Of a stretch of DNA of 26,295 nt, positions 14,601 through 22,045 are shown piece after piece. Below the pieces are notes generated by a model, which saw only the letters and a program-made list of their open reading frames with translations, had not been told where the DNA came from and ran no database searches. Both the position numbers and the translations under genes were made by a program. The stretch is from CAIUVD01 sp044338255 (GTDB lineage: Bacteria > Planctomycetota > UBA11346). Numbering within the stretch: the first letter of the stretch is position 1; each line of letters begins with the position of its first letter. The DNA is taken from NCBI GenBank assembly GCA_044338255.1, contig JBIILZ010000053.1, positions 1-26,295 on the forward strand. Reading direction: 5' to 3'.

Positions 14601-17600
14601 GCCACTTTCGGTCACCATCGTCGATCCGCCACTCTGATTGAGGATAATCGCCGGCGTATCATTGTCGGTGATGTTCGTCGTCACCAATGGGATACTGATG
14701 CCGGTGTACGATCCACCCTGCGCGCTGTGCGTGATGACCCCGGTTTGGGGGACATCTTCAGCCACGGCGTCGTCGACGGCGGTGACTGTCACATCCTGGG
14801 GGCTACTCCAATTGGCGGTGGTGAACAGCAGATTGTTTGGACTGACCGATACCTGCGCGTCGGGACTGATATTGACCACCACATTCGCAGAGGGCTGACG
14901 GTCGAGCATGACCCTATAGGTATCTGTGGTCCCCCCTTCGACGACCTCGACCACGTCGGAAATGGTGACGGCTGGCACATCATTGTCGGTGATCGTCGCC
15001 GTGACACTGGCGACGGCCAGGCCCGTATAGGTGATGCCGCTATTGTGTAGAGAGGTATGGGCGATCACGCCACTGTGCGCGCCTTCGACCACCGCATCAT
15101 CGAATGCCCGTACATGGATGGTTTGCGGCGTGGCCCAGTTACCTCCGCCTCCGGAAGTGAAGGTGAGCGCCACCGAACTGGAGAACGTACCATTGTTGGT
15201 AAGGCACACGCGCATCTGCCCATCGGCAATAGCGGTCACGGTAACCGTACCCACGAGCGGATCGGTATTGAGGCGCACGGTATAGCTTGAGTTTACCGTG
15301 CCTTCGGTCACGGCCGTGCCGCCGCCGCCTTCGATGATGGTCACACCAGCGGTATCATTGTCGAGGATGGTGACCACGACATCGGCGGCCCTCATGGCCA
15401 GCGGAGCCACCGGATAGTTCGGGTCGCTCGATGTGCTGACCGTATGCACCAGGGTCTCGGTGAGCGTGCCCTCGGTAGCCCCGTCATCAACGGCGGCGAC
15501 CGTCACCGTCTGCGGGGTACTCCACAGCGTTGCCGGCGTGGACGGCGAAAAGGTCAAGGTCGAGGTCGCCGTCACCCCATTGCTGGTCATGCCTGAGATC
15601 GTGATGGTCACATTCGAGGTCGGCTGCGAATTGAGGACAACTGTATAAGTGTCGCCGGTCCCGCCCTCGGCCACCGTCGTGCCGGCGCCGGTCTCAACGA
15701 TCGTGATCCCTGCCGTATCATCGTCATTGATGGTATAGGTATGGGTCGCAGTCCCTAACGCGGCATTGACAGGTGAAGCCAAGGTTACGACCACGGTCTC
15801 ATCGATTTCATCGAGCGCGTCATTGACGATCGTCAACGGCACCGACTTCTGGACTTGTCCAGGTGAGAAGCTCAGCGACGCCGACGCCAGTGTATAGTCG
15901 ACGCCACCGCCCGTGGCCGTGCCACCGGTAGCGCTGTAATTGACGGTCGTGGTCAACGTCGTCGAGATGGTCGGAGCGGTAAAGGTCAGCGATACGGTCA
16001 GATTTCGGCTTGCGACCGATTCTGCGCCGCTGGACGCCACGGTGGCGAAAGTCACCGTCGGGAGGATGTCATTGTCGGTAATGCTCGGACTGATGCTGGC
16101 GACGGCGGTGCCGTTGTATCTGGCATCACCGCTGGAAACCGTGTGCGTGATCAGGCCGCTGTGGGCACCCTCATAGGCCGTATCGTCGAGGGCGGTGACG
16201 GTCACCGTCTGGGCCGTGCTCCACAGCCCAGCACCACTGGCGGTAAAGGTCAACGTCGACGGACTGATGGTCTGCTGAGCATTCGGCGATAAGGCAACGG
16301 TCACCGGTCCGCTAGGCTGAGTGTTCAGCTTCACGGTATAGGTGCTGCTATGGTTGATCCCGGCTGCTTCCGTGACGGTAGCAGCCATTGCCGTCACGGT
16401 CACCCCGGCAGTGTCGTTGTCCGTGATGGTGGCCACGACATTGCTGATCGCCACGCCCGTATAGCCGCTCCCCGAGGCCGTATGGGTGATGGTTCCGCTG
16501 TGCGTGCCTTCATCAATCAGATCGTCGATGGCCTTAACGTAGACGGTTTGCGCCGAAGCGAAATTGCCGTTGGTAAAGGTGAGATTGACCGAGCCAAAGA
16601 AGGTCGTGTTGTCCGTGCTCACCTGGGTCTGGGGATCGGCATTGACGACCACGGTCACATTGCTGCCCGGCTGCACCCCGAGGGCCACGGTATAGCTGGA
16701 TCTGGTGCCGGCTTCGCTGATAGCAATGGTGCCGGGGCTGACGCTGATGCTGACGGCGTCGTTGTCGGTCACAGACGCCGACACCGTCGGCGGGGCGACA
16801 CCAGTATAGCCGCCACCCGTAGCCGTACCGGTGATGGATCCGAGGTGCAAACCTTCGACCAGCGCATCATTGACGGCGGTGATGGTCACCATCTGCGGCT
16901 GATCCCATCCCCCTGTGACACCGGCCGTGGCAGAAAATGCGAGCACGGCAGAAGCACTGCCGTTAACGCGAACCTGTGCATCGGCATTGAGGGTTAGGCT
17001 GACCGCAGCGCTCGGCTGAGTATTGAGGCGGATGGTATACGTATCGCTGCCCCCGGCTTCGCTGACATCGGTCGTACCGCCGGATTGGATCAGCGTAAAT
17101 CCGACGACATCATTATCCGTGATATTGGCAGTTACGGTACTACCGGCACTACCATTGACCGTAAATGCGACACCTCCGCCATTATATTTAGCATCGGAGC
17201 TCGCGACCGAATGGGTGAGGGACCCGGTCTGAGCGCCTTCAGCTACTGGATCGTCAATTGCCGTCACCGTTACCGTTTGCGGCAAGTTCCAATTCCCGGT
17301 GGTGAAATTGAGCGTCGTCTGTCCGACACTGCACTGAGATCCGGCCACAATCGACACCGATACATTCGCTGTTGGCTGACTCTTGAGCACGACCGTAAAG
17401 GCATCAGTAGCACCACCCTCGGCGATATTCGTACTGCCTCCGGATTCGACGATGGTCACACCGGCACTATCATTGTCGTTATTGATGACCGTCACATCCG
17501 GAACTACCAAGGGCCCGTAATTGAGATCGCTGGTGCTCGGAGCACCGGTAATGATGCGGTAGGTGATGTTGCCATCGGCAACATCGTCATTCACGCCGGT

Positions 17601-20600
17601 GACGGTAACGGTCTGATTTTGATTCCAACCTCCGGCAGCACCGGTCGCCGGAGTAAAGGTCACCGAGGTCGGCGACACGGTGCCTTCGAACGTGTTTTCA
17701 CTGGTCAAACCGACCGTAACATTGGCCGTCGGTTGGCTAGTAAGACGGATGGTGAATGTCGCAGTGGTGCCAGCCTCGGTAGTCGCGCCACTGATCGCCG
17801 AGACGGTAAAGCCGGCGACATCATTATCTTGATTGGTTACCAGTACCTGAGACACCGTCTTACCGCTGTAGAAACCATCACTGCTTATCGCGCCGCCATT
17901 ATTGATCTGATAGCCGATGTTGCCGTCTTGCACGAAATCGTTGACACCGGTAATCGTCACCGTCTGGGGGAAATTCCAAGCCGCGCCACCGCTGGGAGTA
18001 AAGGTCAACGTCGTCGGCGAAATGCTGCCTTCAGCACCATTCGAACTAATGAAATTGATCGACACATTTGCGGTCGGCTGACTGGTAAGACGAACGTTGA
18101 AACTGGCCGTGCCGCCGGCTTCCGTGGTGATCAAACCCGAGGTCACCGAGACCACCACGCCAGCGACGTCATTATCACCGATCCTAACCGTACCCATATT
18201 CGCTGCACCAATGTTATATCCCGGTGCACTCGCCAGAGTCAAATTGACTGTTTCAGTACTTTCCGCGACCTGATCATCGAGCGGATTGATCGTGATCGTA
18301 ACCGATGATGAACCGGCTGGAATAATGGCGGATCCGCTCAAAGCGGTATAATCTCCACCGTTGATTGCCGTACCGCTGATAGAGTAGTTCACCGGCAATG
18401 AAGCCGTGGTCGCGCCCGTGCGCATGAAAGTTAAACTGCCCTGTTTTCCAAGACCACCTGGCTCGCCCGGGCTAAAGATACTGACTTCAGTAATAAAGCT
18501 CACCGTCGGCAGCCAATTCGGAAAGACCGTTACCGGCGTGGGTTGATTTGTCAAATTGGCGTCATCACCCAATTGCCCCCTGCTATCGGAACCCCACGCC
18601 ACCACCTTGCCATTCGCACTTAAAGCTAAGCCATGATCATCACCGGCTGCGACAGCGACGATATTGTCTAGTCCGGCCACCCGCACCGGTGTCGGCTGAT
18701 TGACGAGCGCTGCATCGTCGCCCAGACCACCGAATTTATCACGGCCGAATGAAAACACCGTACCATCGACACGCAAGCCTAGACTCAAATCCCCCCAATC
18801 GCCTCCCGCTGACACTTGTTTCAAGTTTGAAACATTGGCGATGGACTGCGGGGTTGGTTGATTGATAAACGCGGTGTTATCGCCAAGCTGTCCGCCTAAA
18901 TCTTGACCCCATGAATTATCGCCAATAAAAACTCTCGCGGCCAAACTATGAAACTGACCACCCGCAATGGACATCACTCCAGAGACATCTGTAACGGTCA
19001 CCGGTGAAAACTTACCGACAAGATTCACATCATCACCCAAACTACCCTCATAATCATCACCCCAACTCCACACATTGCCGTCAGCCTTCAGAGCCAGACT
19101 ATGACCCCAACCACCCGTGACCTGCCACACATCCCTGAGCACTGAAACATTGACAACTGTAGCAGACGATATGTTCGAATTATTGCCAAGTTGCCCAAAA
19201 TCATTGTAACCCCAGGCAACCACGGAGCCATTGGAGGTTACTGCCAAACTATGATAGCCGCCAGCACCGATCGCTCGACAATGGGTTCCTAAACCCACCA
19301 ATACCGGCGTGAATTTATTTGCGAAGGCGGTGTCATCGCCCAGCTGGCCGTACCCGTCTCTGCCCCACGACCACACTCTGCCATTACTATCGAGCGCTAA
19401 ACAGTGGTAGGAGCCGGCGGCAATAGCGACAATATTATGGGAAAATCCCGTTACTTGCACGGGCATTGGTTTATTCGCAGATGTCAAGTCATTGCCAAGT
19501 TCGCCATGCTCGTCTGAACCCCACGTCCACACCGTACCATCGGCTTTGAGCGCGATGCTCTGCCCATAGCCGGCATCGATCGCGATCATTCCCTCTAATG
19601 ACCAGTTAGCGACCGCGGTTTGCGCGCTAGGATTGCTCGTGCCGGTCACACCCGTGCCGAGCTGTCCAGCATCATTCTTTCCCCAACCCTGCACCTGACC
19701 GTTATCGAGCACGAACAGGGTATGATCACCTATACCACCAAACAAAGCCCGTTGCTGAGGATAGGAAAGTCCGTCGAGTAGCTGCGGATTTGAAAATAGA
19801 GTGGTACTCGTTGGCAAACGACATTGCCCGGAGGTATTGTCGCCCCACGTATAGACAGAACCCGACGGCGTGACCAGCATACTATGATTGCCGCCAGCAA
19901 CCACGCGCGTGGCACCACGTAGTGACGTCGGCGTCGTAACCTTGGCGCCAGTGCCCGTAGCCGAGTTATTGCCAATCTGACCTTTCTCGTTGCTGCCCCA
20001 AGCGTAAGCCACACCGCCAGCATTCGTCATTAAGGTATGGTTTAAACCGCACGACAAAGTTAAAGCATTGGTCGCACCGATCGCAGCTACCTTTGACGTT
20101 TCCCTCTTCGGATCGAAAATTCCATATACCGCATTATTGCCTAACTGACCAAACGTGTTGTCACCAAATCCATACACTTGTCCATAGGCATCGATATACA
20201 TCGAAAACGATTTACCGGCAGCGATGAATCGAGCACCACTAGTGACTACATAGGGTGTTTGTACCGACGTAGATGTTCCACCCTTACCAATTTGACCTTG
20301 ATCATTTTGGCCCCACGCGAACAGCGTTCCGCCATCACCGGCAGCAATGGCCAGCGAGTGATAGCCACCTGCAGCCACCGCCGTGCAATGATTGTTTGTA
20401 CCGGGCATCGTCACTTGCACTGGATGGTCAATCCCCGATCCGGTATATCCCTGCCCTAATTGACCTTCCGCATTGCGACCCCAGGCCCACACGGTGCCAT
20501 CGGCTTTCACCGCCAAGCAATGCTCAAAACCAGCCGATATACCGATCACATTATTCAGACCCGGCACCATTACCGGTGTGAGTTGATCGACAAGAGCACT

Positions 20601-20897
20601 GTCATTCCTGCCCAACTGGCCTTGCGAATTCTTACCCCAAGTCCACACCGTGCCATCAACCGCCAAATAGGCGCTAAACTGATTGCCGGTGACCACCATC
20701 GGCTCTGCCGCATAGGCACCGCTGACAAGAACCCAACAGGCCAACAACAGCATCGCCGAACGGCGCAACGGCGCCCCCGAAAGCGCTAACCACATGTGCA
20801 TGAGAAAGGACCTTTTCGCGCCGGATGCTTCTCGCAGCCGGGAAAGCGCGGCCGCAGCACGCGATGACATCGATTGCGGACCTGAATGCATGGGCAT
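8691..20897 (-). CDS. Giant secreted repeat protein: 14 RCC1 blades, 21 Calx-beta-like repeats, cadherin-like tail
   Basis: The 4068-residue protein has an N-terminal export signal (hydrophobic AMLLLACWVLVSGAYA, mature start near AEP). Fourteen RCC1 repeats with the WGxNxxGQLG signature follow (about residues 65-790), enough for two seven-bladed propellers. About 21 Calx-beta-type repeats (about 795-3230) mostly end in TDND/NDND-like Ca-ligand motifs. The tail (about 3230-4068) has cadherin-like modules marked by four VNDAP/VNDPP joints, one CSPG-like module and a final Ig-like module. It is most likely a cell-surface adhesin or matrix protein. I see no PEP-CTERM, LPXTG or type IX sorting tail. 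The ATG at 20897 shares one base with the previous stop (TGATG). An ATG at 20801 with AAAAGG upstream gives a more normal signal peptide and may be the true start; a GTG at 20900 is also possible. Confidence 0.93.
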   Translation of the reverse strand: MPMHSGPQSMSSRAAAALSRLREASGAKRSFLMHMWLALSGAPLRRSAMLLLACWVLVSGAYAAEPMVVTGNQFSAYLAVDGTVWTWGKNSQGQLGRNDSALVDQLTPVMVPGLNNVIGISAGFEHCLAVKADGTVWAWGRNAEGQLGQGYTGSGIDHPVQVTMPGTNNHCTAVAAGGYHSLAIAAGDGGTLFAWGQNDQGQIGKGGTSTSVQTPYVVTSGARFIAAGKSFSMYIDAYGQVYGFGDNTFGQLGNNAVYGIFDPKRETSKVAAIGATNALTLSCGLNHTLMTNAGGVAYAWGSNEKGQIGNNSATGTGAKVTTPTSLRGATRVVAGGNHSMLVTPSGSVYTWGDNTSGQCRLPTSTTLFSNPQLLDGLSYPQQRALFGGIGDHTLFVLDNGQVQGWGKNDAGQLGTGVTGTSNPSAQTAVANWSLEGMIAIDAGYGQSIALKADGTVWTWGSDEHGELGNDLTSANKPMPVQVTGFSHNIVAIAAGSYHCLALDSNGRVWSWGRDGYGQLGDDTAFANKFTPVLVGLGTHCRAIGAGGYHSLAVTSNGSVVAWGYNDFGQLGNNSNISSATVVNVSVLRDVWQVTGGWGHSLALKADGNVWSWGDDYEGSLGDDVNLVGKFSPVTVTDVSGVMSIAGGQFHSLAARVFIGDNSWGQDLGGQLGDNTAFINQPTPQSIANVSNLKQVSAGGDWGDLSLGLRVDGTVFSFGRDKFGGLGDDAALVNQPTPVRVAGLDNIVAVAAGDDHGLALSANGKVVAWGSDSRGQLGDDANLTNQPTPVTVFPNWLPTVSFITEVSIFSPGEPGGLGKQGSLTFMRTGATTASLPVNYSISGTAINGGDYTALSGSAIIPAGSSSVTITINPLDDQVAESTETVNLTLASAPGYNIGAANMGTVRIGDNDVAGVVVSVTSGLITTEAGGTASFNVRLTSQPTANVSINFISSNGAEGSISPTTLTFTPSGGAAWNFPQTVTITGVNDFVQDGNIGYQINNGGAISSDGFYSGKTVSQVLVTNQDNDVAGFTVSAISGATTEAGTTATFTIRLTSQPTANVTVGLTSENTFEGTVSPTSVTFTPATGAAGGWNQNQTVTVTGVNDDVADGNITYRIITGAPSTSDLNYGPLVVPDVTVINNDNDSAGVTIVESGGSTNIAEGGATDAFTVVLKSQPTANVSVSIVAGSQCSVGQTTLNFTTGNWNLPQTVTVTAIDDPVAEGAQTGSLTHSVASSDAKYNGGGVAFTVNGSAGSTVTANITDNDVVGFTLIQSGGTTDVSEAGGSDTYTIRLNTQPSAAVSLTLNADAQVRVNGSASAVLAFSATAGVTGGWDQPQMVTITAVNDALVEGLHLGSITGTATGGGYTGVAPPTVSASVTDNDAVSISVSPGTIAISEAGTRSSYTVALGVQPGSNVTVVVNADPQTQVSTDNTTFFGSVNLTFTNGNFASAQTVYVKAIDDLIDEGTHSGTITHTASGSGYTGVAISNVVATITDNDTAGVTVTAMAATVTEAAGINHSSTYTVKLNTQPSGPVTVALSPNAQQTISPSTLTFTASGAGLWSTAQTVTVTALDDTAYEGAHSGLITHTVSSGDARYNGTAVASISPSITDNDILPTVTFATVASSGAESVASRNLTVSLTFTAPTISTTLTTTVNYSATGGTATGGGVDYTLASASLSFSPGQVQKSVPLTIVNDALDEIDETVVVTLASPVNAALGTATHTYTINDDDTAGITIVETGAGTTVAEGGTGDTYTVVLNSQPTSNVTITISGMTSNGVTATSTLTFSPSTPATLWSTPQTVTVAAVDDGATEGTLTETLVHTVSTSSDPNYPVAPLAMRAADVVVTILDNDTAGVTIIEGGGGTAVTEGTVNSSYTVRLNTDPLVGTVTVTAIADGQMRVCLTNNGTFSSSVALTFTSGGGGNWATPQTIHVRAFDDAVVEGAHSGVIAHTSLHNSGITYTGLAVASVTATITDNDVPAVTISDVVEVVEGGTTDTYRVMLDRQPSANVVVNISPDAQVSVSPNNLLFTTANWSSPQDVTVTAVDDAVAEDVPQTGVITHSAQGGSYTGISIPLVTTNITDNDTPAIILNQSGGSTMVTESGTSDSYAISLATKPQAGKTVTISVGNDASVSVSPLTLTFTAADYNTPQTVMLSAVNDLIAQGTHTGTVTHVVDTVGSPDPLYAGLSIPDVVANVTDNDSAGILVTQSGGSTAVSESGASDTISVQLTSQPSATVTVTMSPDAQVRTSGSTPLIFTASGATAWNIPQTVTITAVDNQIADGLHSGVITLASSGVVEYGGLSTSVTAQVTDNDVAGVTVLVGSGVSTAEDGSITGTYSVQLATMPTAPVTIAIAPNAQVSVSPSTLFFTAAGGSAWNVPQTVTVTAVDEQFAEGPHSGLITQTAASGDAYYQGIATDPVAPTIIDNDQAGVIVSQTSGLVTSESGGTATFNVSLASKPLVNVLIGVSSSATSEGTVSPALLTFSPSNWNAPQTVTATGVHDFIADGNQVYTIVTAAASAVGDGNYNGMTVSDIAVTNTDIDTAGIQITQSGGSSAVTEAAGSGNIDTYSVVLSSLPTGTVTVSLSSDGQTSISPATFTFTAATGVAGGWDQAQMVTITGIDDGIDEPATHSGVINHNASGGGYNVVSTGLSVSITDNPGNAAGFSVSTISAHTTEGGGTATTTVRLDSQPVANVTVILASSNTAEGAVSPSTLTFTPSAGITGGWDQPQLVTVTGVDDRIDDGNSAYQIEITAVSGDANYNVGHTGLLDVAVVNDDDDIVGVSISTTSLITTEASGAGSQTSFVVALNTQPTANVTVALNGINADETSMTPSSLIFTSLNWNVGQTVTISGVDDQIDDGNISYTITPTTTSTDSNYQALAGIQTVQVTNVDDDTAGITLTPITGLITTESGGAATFTIRLDTEPTANVTIGVLSNDLTAGTASPSTVTFTSLDWNIPQTVTITGVDDVTPIINSPVAYSIVTAQAASTDAKYSAINPADVAVSNSNNDVPGILISESGSSTLLTEASGSGNSDTYTITLTTMPLNDVAITVNQGASSTVSPGMLLFTTANWNTPQTVTVSAVDDAISQGTHTSTISHSIADAVSGQVSAYAGLTVPSIVASISDDDTANFAVSASAITTTEIGGTGTFTVALTSAPTAPVVINLSSSNLTQGTVLPSTMTFSPFAYGPQTVTVSGADGNASDDGNQPFTVLISAAVSSDLTYNNRDPADVSVTNLAVNNQPTLATMTLGAVVLDSVSPVTIAEDVSALTVNLTGIGAGQTGETFALSNALTVTASSSNPAVIPNPLVSYAGLSTGSLVFTPAANANGTATITVTVDDGGSTANGGQRVISKTFTVIVTSVNDAPIFGNLGDVTVAEDASLITISGWATAINPGPLSAGDEVGQVLLFDCSTSDDASFVVLPSINASTGDLTFRPAQNANTTTSITVSVTLSDDGGGASTSVVQTFGITISPVNDPPAFTPGPPQVIAEDGGPQIITPWVTNIAAGPDNEDAQNVSFVITVNDNPGLFSALPAIDSAGTLTYTGLADAGGVAHLTYHALDNLGGVSGDQLLTITINPVNDAPVTMVSLPVGRTVPIGATRVISNSDIAATDVDSALPAPVLDPALIFTLNLPPGNGTLFRNGLALAVNDTFTQQDVIDNLLSYTHNGGTSATDGFAFTVSDSGIAAGTVLVSPPLPAAALPSATSPIQVFNIIIDRRAPVVRLTPNTALPFTEDGPAVLAAITASVSDFDSVNFAGGLLTVDFASGATAADRIGLELGGAITANGSTVSFNGGGGPQPIGTYIITSTATGSVFTLSGLTPAANPISIAALLQALTYQNVSAAPSVVATNPVSTRILRAVLIDDHGDISQPALRDVAVTSVNDAPVITPPSAPVLTSPGFSRLGNVVASDIDGDALIYIVLTPPTQGSLVIDAATGAFSYTAIANPAPSDAFTIEVSDGIASVQQAYTVTISVVGQSRPTIISPAPMVVWGGGTFLYTPVLATTGLANPAVIFELQGDLPGATFNPVNGSISWPRPPSPGPVGYYRAGILVIDQVSRTTFYQPLLLLWLTGAPG
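11200..18520 (-). repeat. Coding array of about 21 Calx-beta-type repeats
   Basis: Repeat joints (the D-N-D codons) fall at about 18160, 17817, 17468, 17109, 16757, 16411, 16066, 15714, 15349, 14976, 14656, 14308, 13970, 13628, 13290, 12935, 12580, 12230, 11885 and 11540, giving 21 units with a period of about 320-373 bp (mean near 348, or 116 residues). Each unit carries a strand like (A)GVTI..S, a TEAGGT- or SEAGGSDTY-like motif, a QPTANVTV-like motif, a TFT...WN.PQTVTVT stretch and a D..DG-type turn. Units 1 and 8 are closest to classical Calx-beta. Confidence 0.85.
18520..20690 (-). repeat. Coding array of 14 RCC1 repeats
   Basis: Fourteen consecutive units of about 50 residues contain [AS]AG..HSLAL...G.V.(A/T)WG.N..GQLG or a close variant. 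Unit 6 (GQCRLPT) and unit 12 (NSWGQDLGGQLG) diverge most. Units 8-14 more often share the linker D(D/N)..L.N.PTPV, as if the second propeller arose by a more recent expansion. The DNA is visibly more A/T-rich than the Calx-beta part; two 60-base lines counted by hand gave 50% and 43% GC. Confidence 0.85.
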
Positions 20898-21571
20898 CAC
20901 TCGAGAAGGAAGGGCCGGTCGCTCAGGCGCCAGTCCAGACTGAGAAAAGCGGTGACACCTGAGATCTTCAAGGTCGCGTCCACGCCGTCGCCAGAGAGCG
21001 AAGCGAGGGTCTGCTGCCAGCCCAGACCGAGACCGACGACCACCGAATCGCTGAGCGAGTAATGGCCACTCGCCTGTACGCCACCGATCACCAGCGGGCC
21101 GGCGGCGGTGACCGCCTCCATCGACTCATTGCCGGCAAGAGTCAGCTTCCCAACTCCGAGGCCGAGCTTGGCTTCACCCAATAGGATCAGCCGATCGGTC
21201 ACTGCCCAGCCGCTCCCGAGCAGACCACAGGCAGAGAATTCCGACCAGCTACCTCCGCCGGCATACGTAGCGCGCTCACTCGCGACCGCCGCCCCCAGTA
21301 CCACCCCCAGCGCATCGCCGGGCCGTGCCAGGGAATACCGGCCATGAATCTCTAGACCGTAGGCCGAATCGAAAGCATCGCTGCCCGTACGATCCCCAGC
21401 GGAGCTGGTCAGATCATATGTGAAGTCCGTCGGTGGCATGACCAGTCCGACTCCGACATCGCGCATGACCAGTTCGGCGGCGGGCATGCAGGTCGTTGCG
21501 GCGAGCAACAAACATGAATGCCACTTCGTCGAAACAGAACGGATCAAGGATGTCACGAATTCCAATCCCAC
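20897..21571 (-). CDS. Predicted small outer-membrane beta-barrel protein
   Basis: The 224-residue protein has an N-terminal signal peptide (hydrophobic CLLLAATTCMPAA, cleavage likely after residue 32) followed by alternating amphipathic strands such as YGLEIHGRYSLA, ALGVVLGAAVASE, LILLGEAKLGLGVG, VIGGVQASGHYSL, VVVGLGLGWQQTL and VTAFLSLDWRLS. That pattern fits an eight-stranded barrel of the OmpA/OprF-like size class. I cannot name a specific family. The GTG at 21571 is preferred because GGGGAG lies 7 bases before it; a GTG at 21556 would give a shorter signal region. It is the first gene of the minus-strand operon and its stop shares a base with the giant gene's ATG. A role as outer-membrane partner or exporter accessory of the giant protein is inferred from this coupling only. 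Confidence 0.8.
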   Translation of the reverse strand: MGLEFVTSLIRSVSTKWHSCLLLAATTCMPAAELVMRDVGVGLVMPPTDFTYDLTSSAGDRTGSDAFDSAYGLEIHGRYSLARPGDALGVVLGAAVASERATYAGGGSWSEFSACGLLGSGWAVTDRLILLGEAKLGLGVGKLTLAGNESMEAVTAAGPLVIGGVQASGHYSLSDSVVVGLGLGWQQTLASLSGDGVDATLKISGVTAFLSLDWRLSDRPFLLE

Positions 21572-21917
21572 ATGGCAGCTCCCCGACTGTAACGATGAAA
21601 CAACTTCTAAATTTAGAATGTCATGCGCTTTCTTAAGGACAAGGGCGTTGTTAAATCATCGGCATCAGATTTTCGAAAAGTAGGTATTTACAATTAACCA
21701 TATCTTATTTGACGATAGTCATTTTTGATCGAAACTAATGTAGTAATTAGTAAGTTGAAAAATAAATATATAATAGTATTGCGTGCACAAATTCCAGATC
21801 TTTGCGCCACCCGCAACAATTTAGTCTACTTTACAAAACGCTCCATATGCTGTATAAGGTCTATCTAAAAGGTGTAAAATTGCGCCCGCTTGCGGTCACC
21901 ACAGCACTGGGGCACCT

Positions 21918-21944
21918 CGGCAAGCCGGCAGGCACGGCTTGCCG
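21918..21944. other. Perfect 10-bp-stem hairpin
   Basis: CGGCAAGCCG (21918-21927) and CGGCTTGCCG (21935-21944) are exact inverted repeats around the 7-base loop GCAGGCA. No T-run follows, so it is unlikely to be an intrinsic terminator for the plus strand. It sits upstream of the 21999 TATAAT, so it could be a protein-binding operator, or part of a leader if transcription starts at the 21769 TATAAT. A weaker CTCCA/TGGAG pair lies just downstream (21953-21957, 21977-21981). Confidence 0.6.
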
Positions 21945-21976
21945 CACGACTCCTCCAGCCGGATTCCATCCCTGGG

Positions 21977-22004
21977 TGGAGCTCACGCCCAGTACCTATA
22001 TAAT
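21977..22004 (+). promoter_or_regulatory. Candidate promoter of the FHA kinase gene
   Basis: A consensus -10 TATAAT lies at 21999-22004. The best -35 (TGGAGC, 21977-21982, 16-base spacer) is poor. Transcription would begin near 22011 and leave a leader of about 35 bases before the ATG at 22046. Confidence 0.45.
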
Positions 22005-22045
22005 ACATCCGTCCGTGGTCTCTTCATGATCGCCAACTTTACTAC

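Larger units (their letters stand above)
21572..22045. promoter_or_regulatory. Divergent AT-rich control region
   Basis: This is the only long gap between the minus-strand operon and the plus-strand FHA kinase gene. Hand counts give about 32% GC for 21661-21720 and 17% for 21721-21780, against about 60% in the genes. A TATAAT occurs at 21769-21774 and another at 21999-22004 on the plus strand. For the minus-strand operon a weak TTGTCC with ATTCTA 17 bases on is present near 21640-21615, which I do not trust. A 75-codon frame at 21802-22029 has no family features and I leave it out. Confidence 0.6.

Noticed and set aside
8730..18308. Many plus-strand frames opposite the giant gene, such as 13674-15050 and 17085-18308
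   Set aside because: They mirror the repeats of the coding strand and have no family features; the sense frame is a clear repeat protein.
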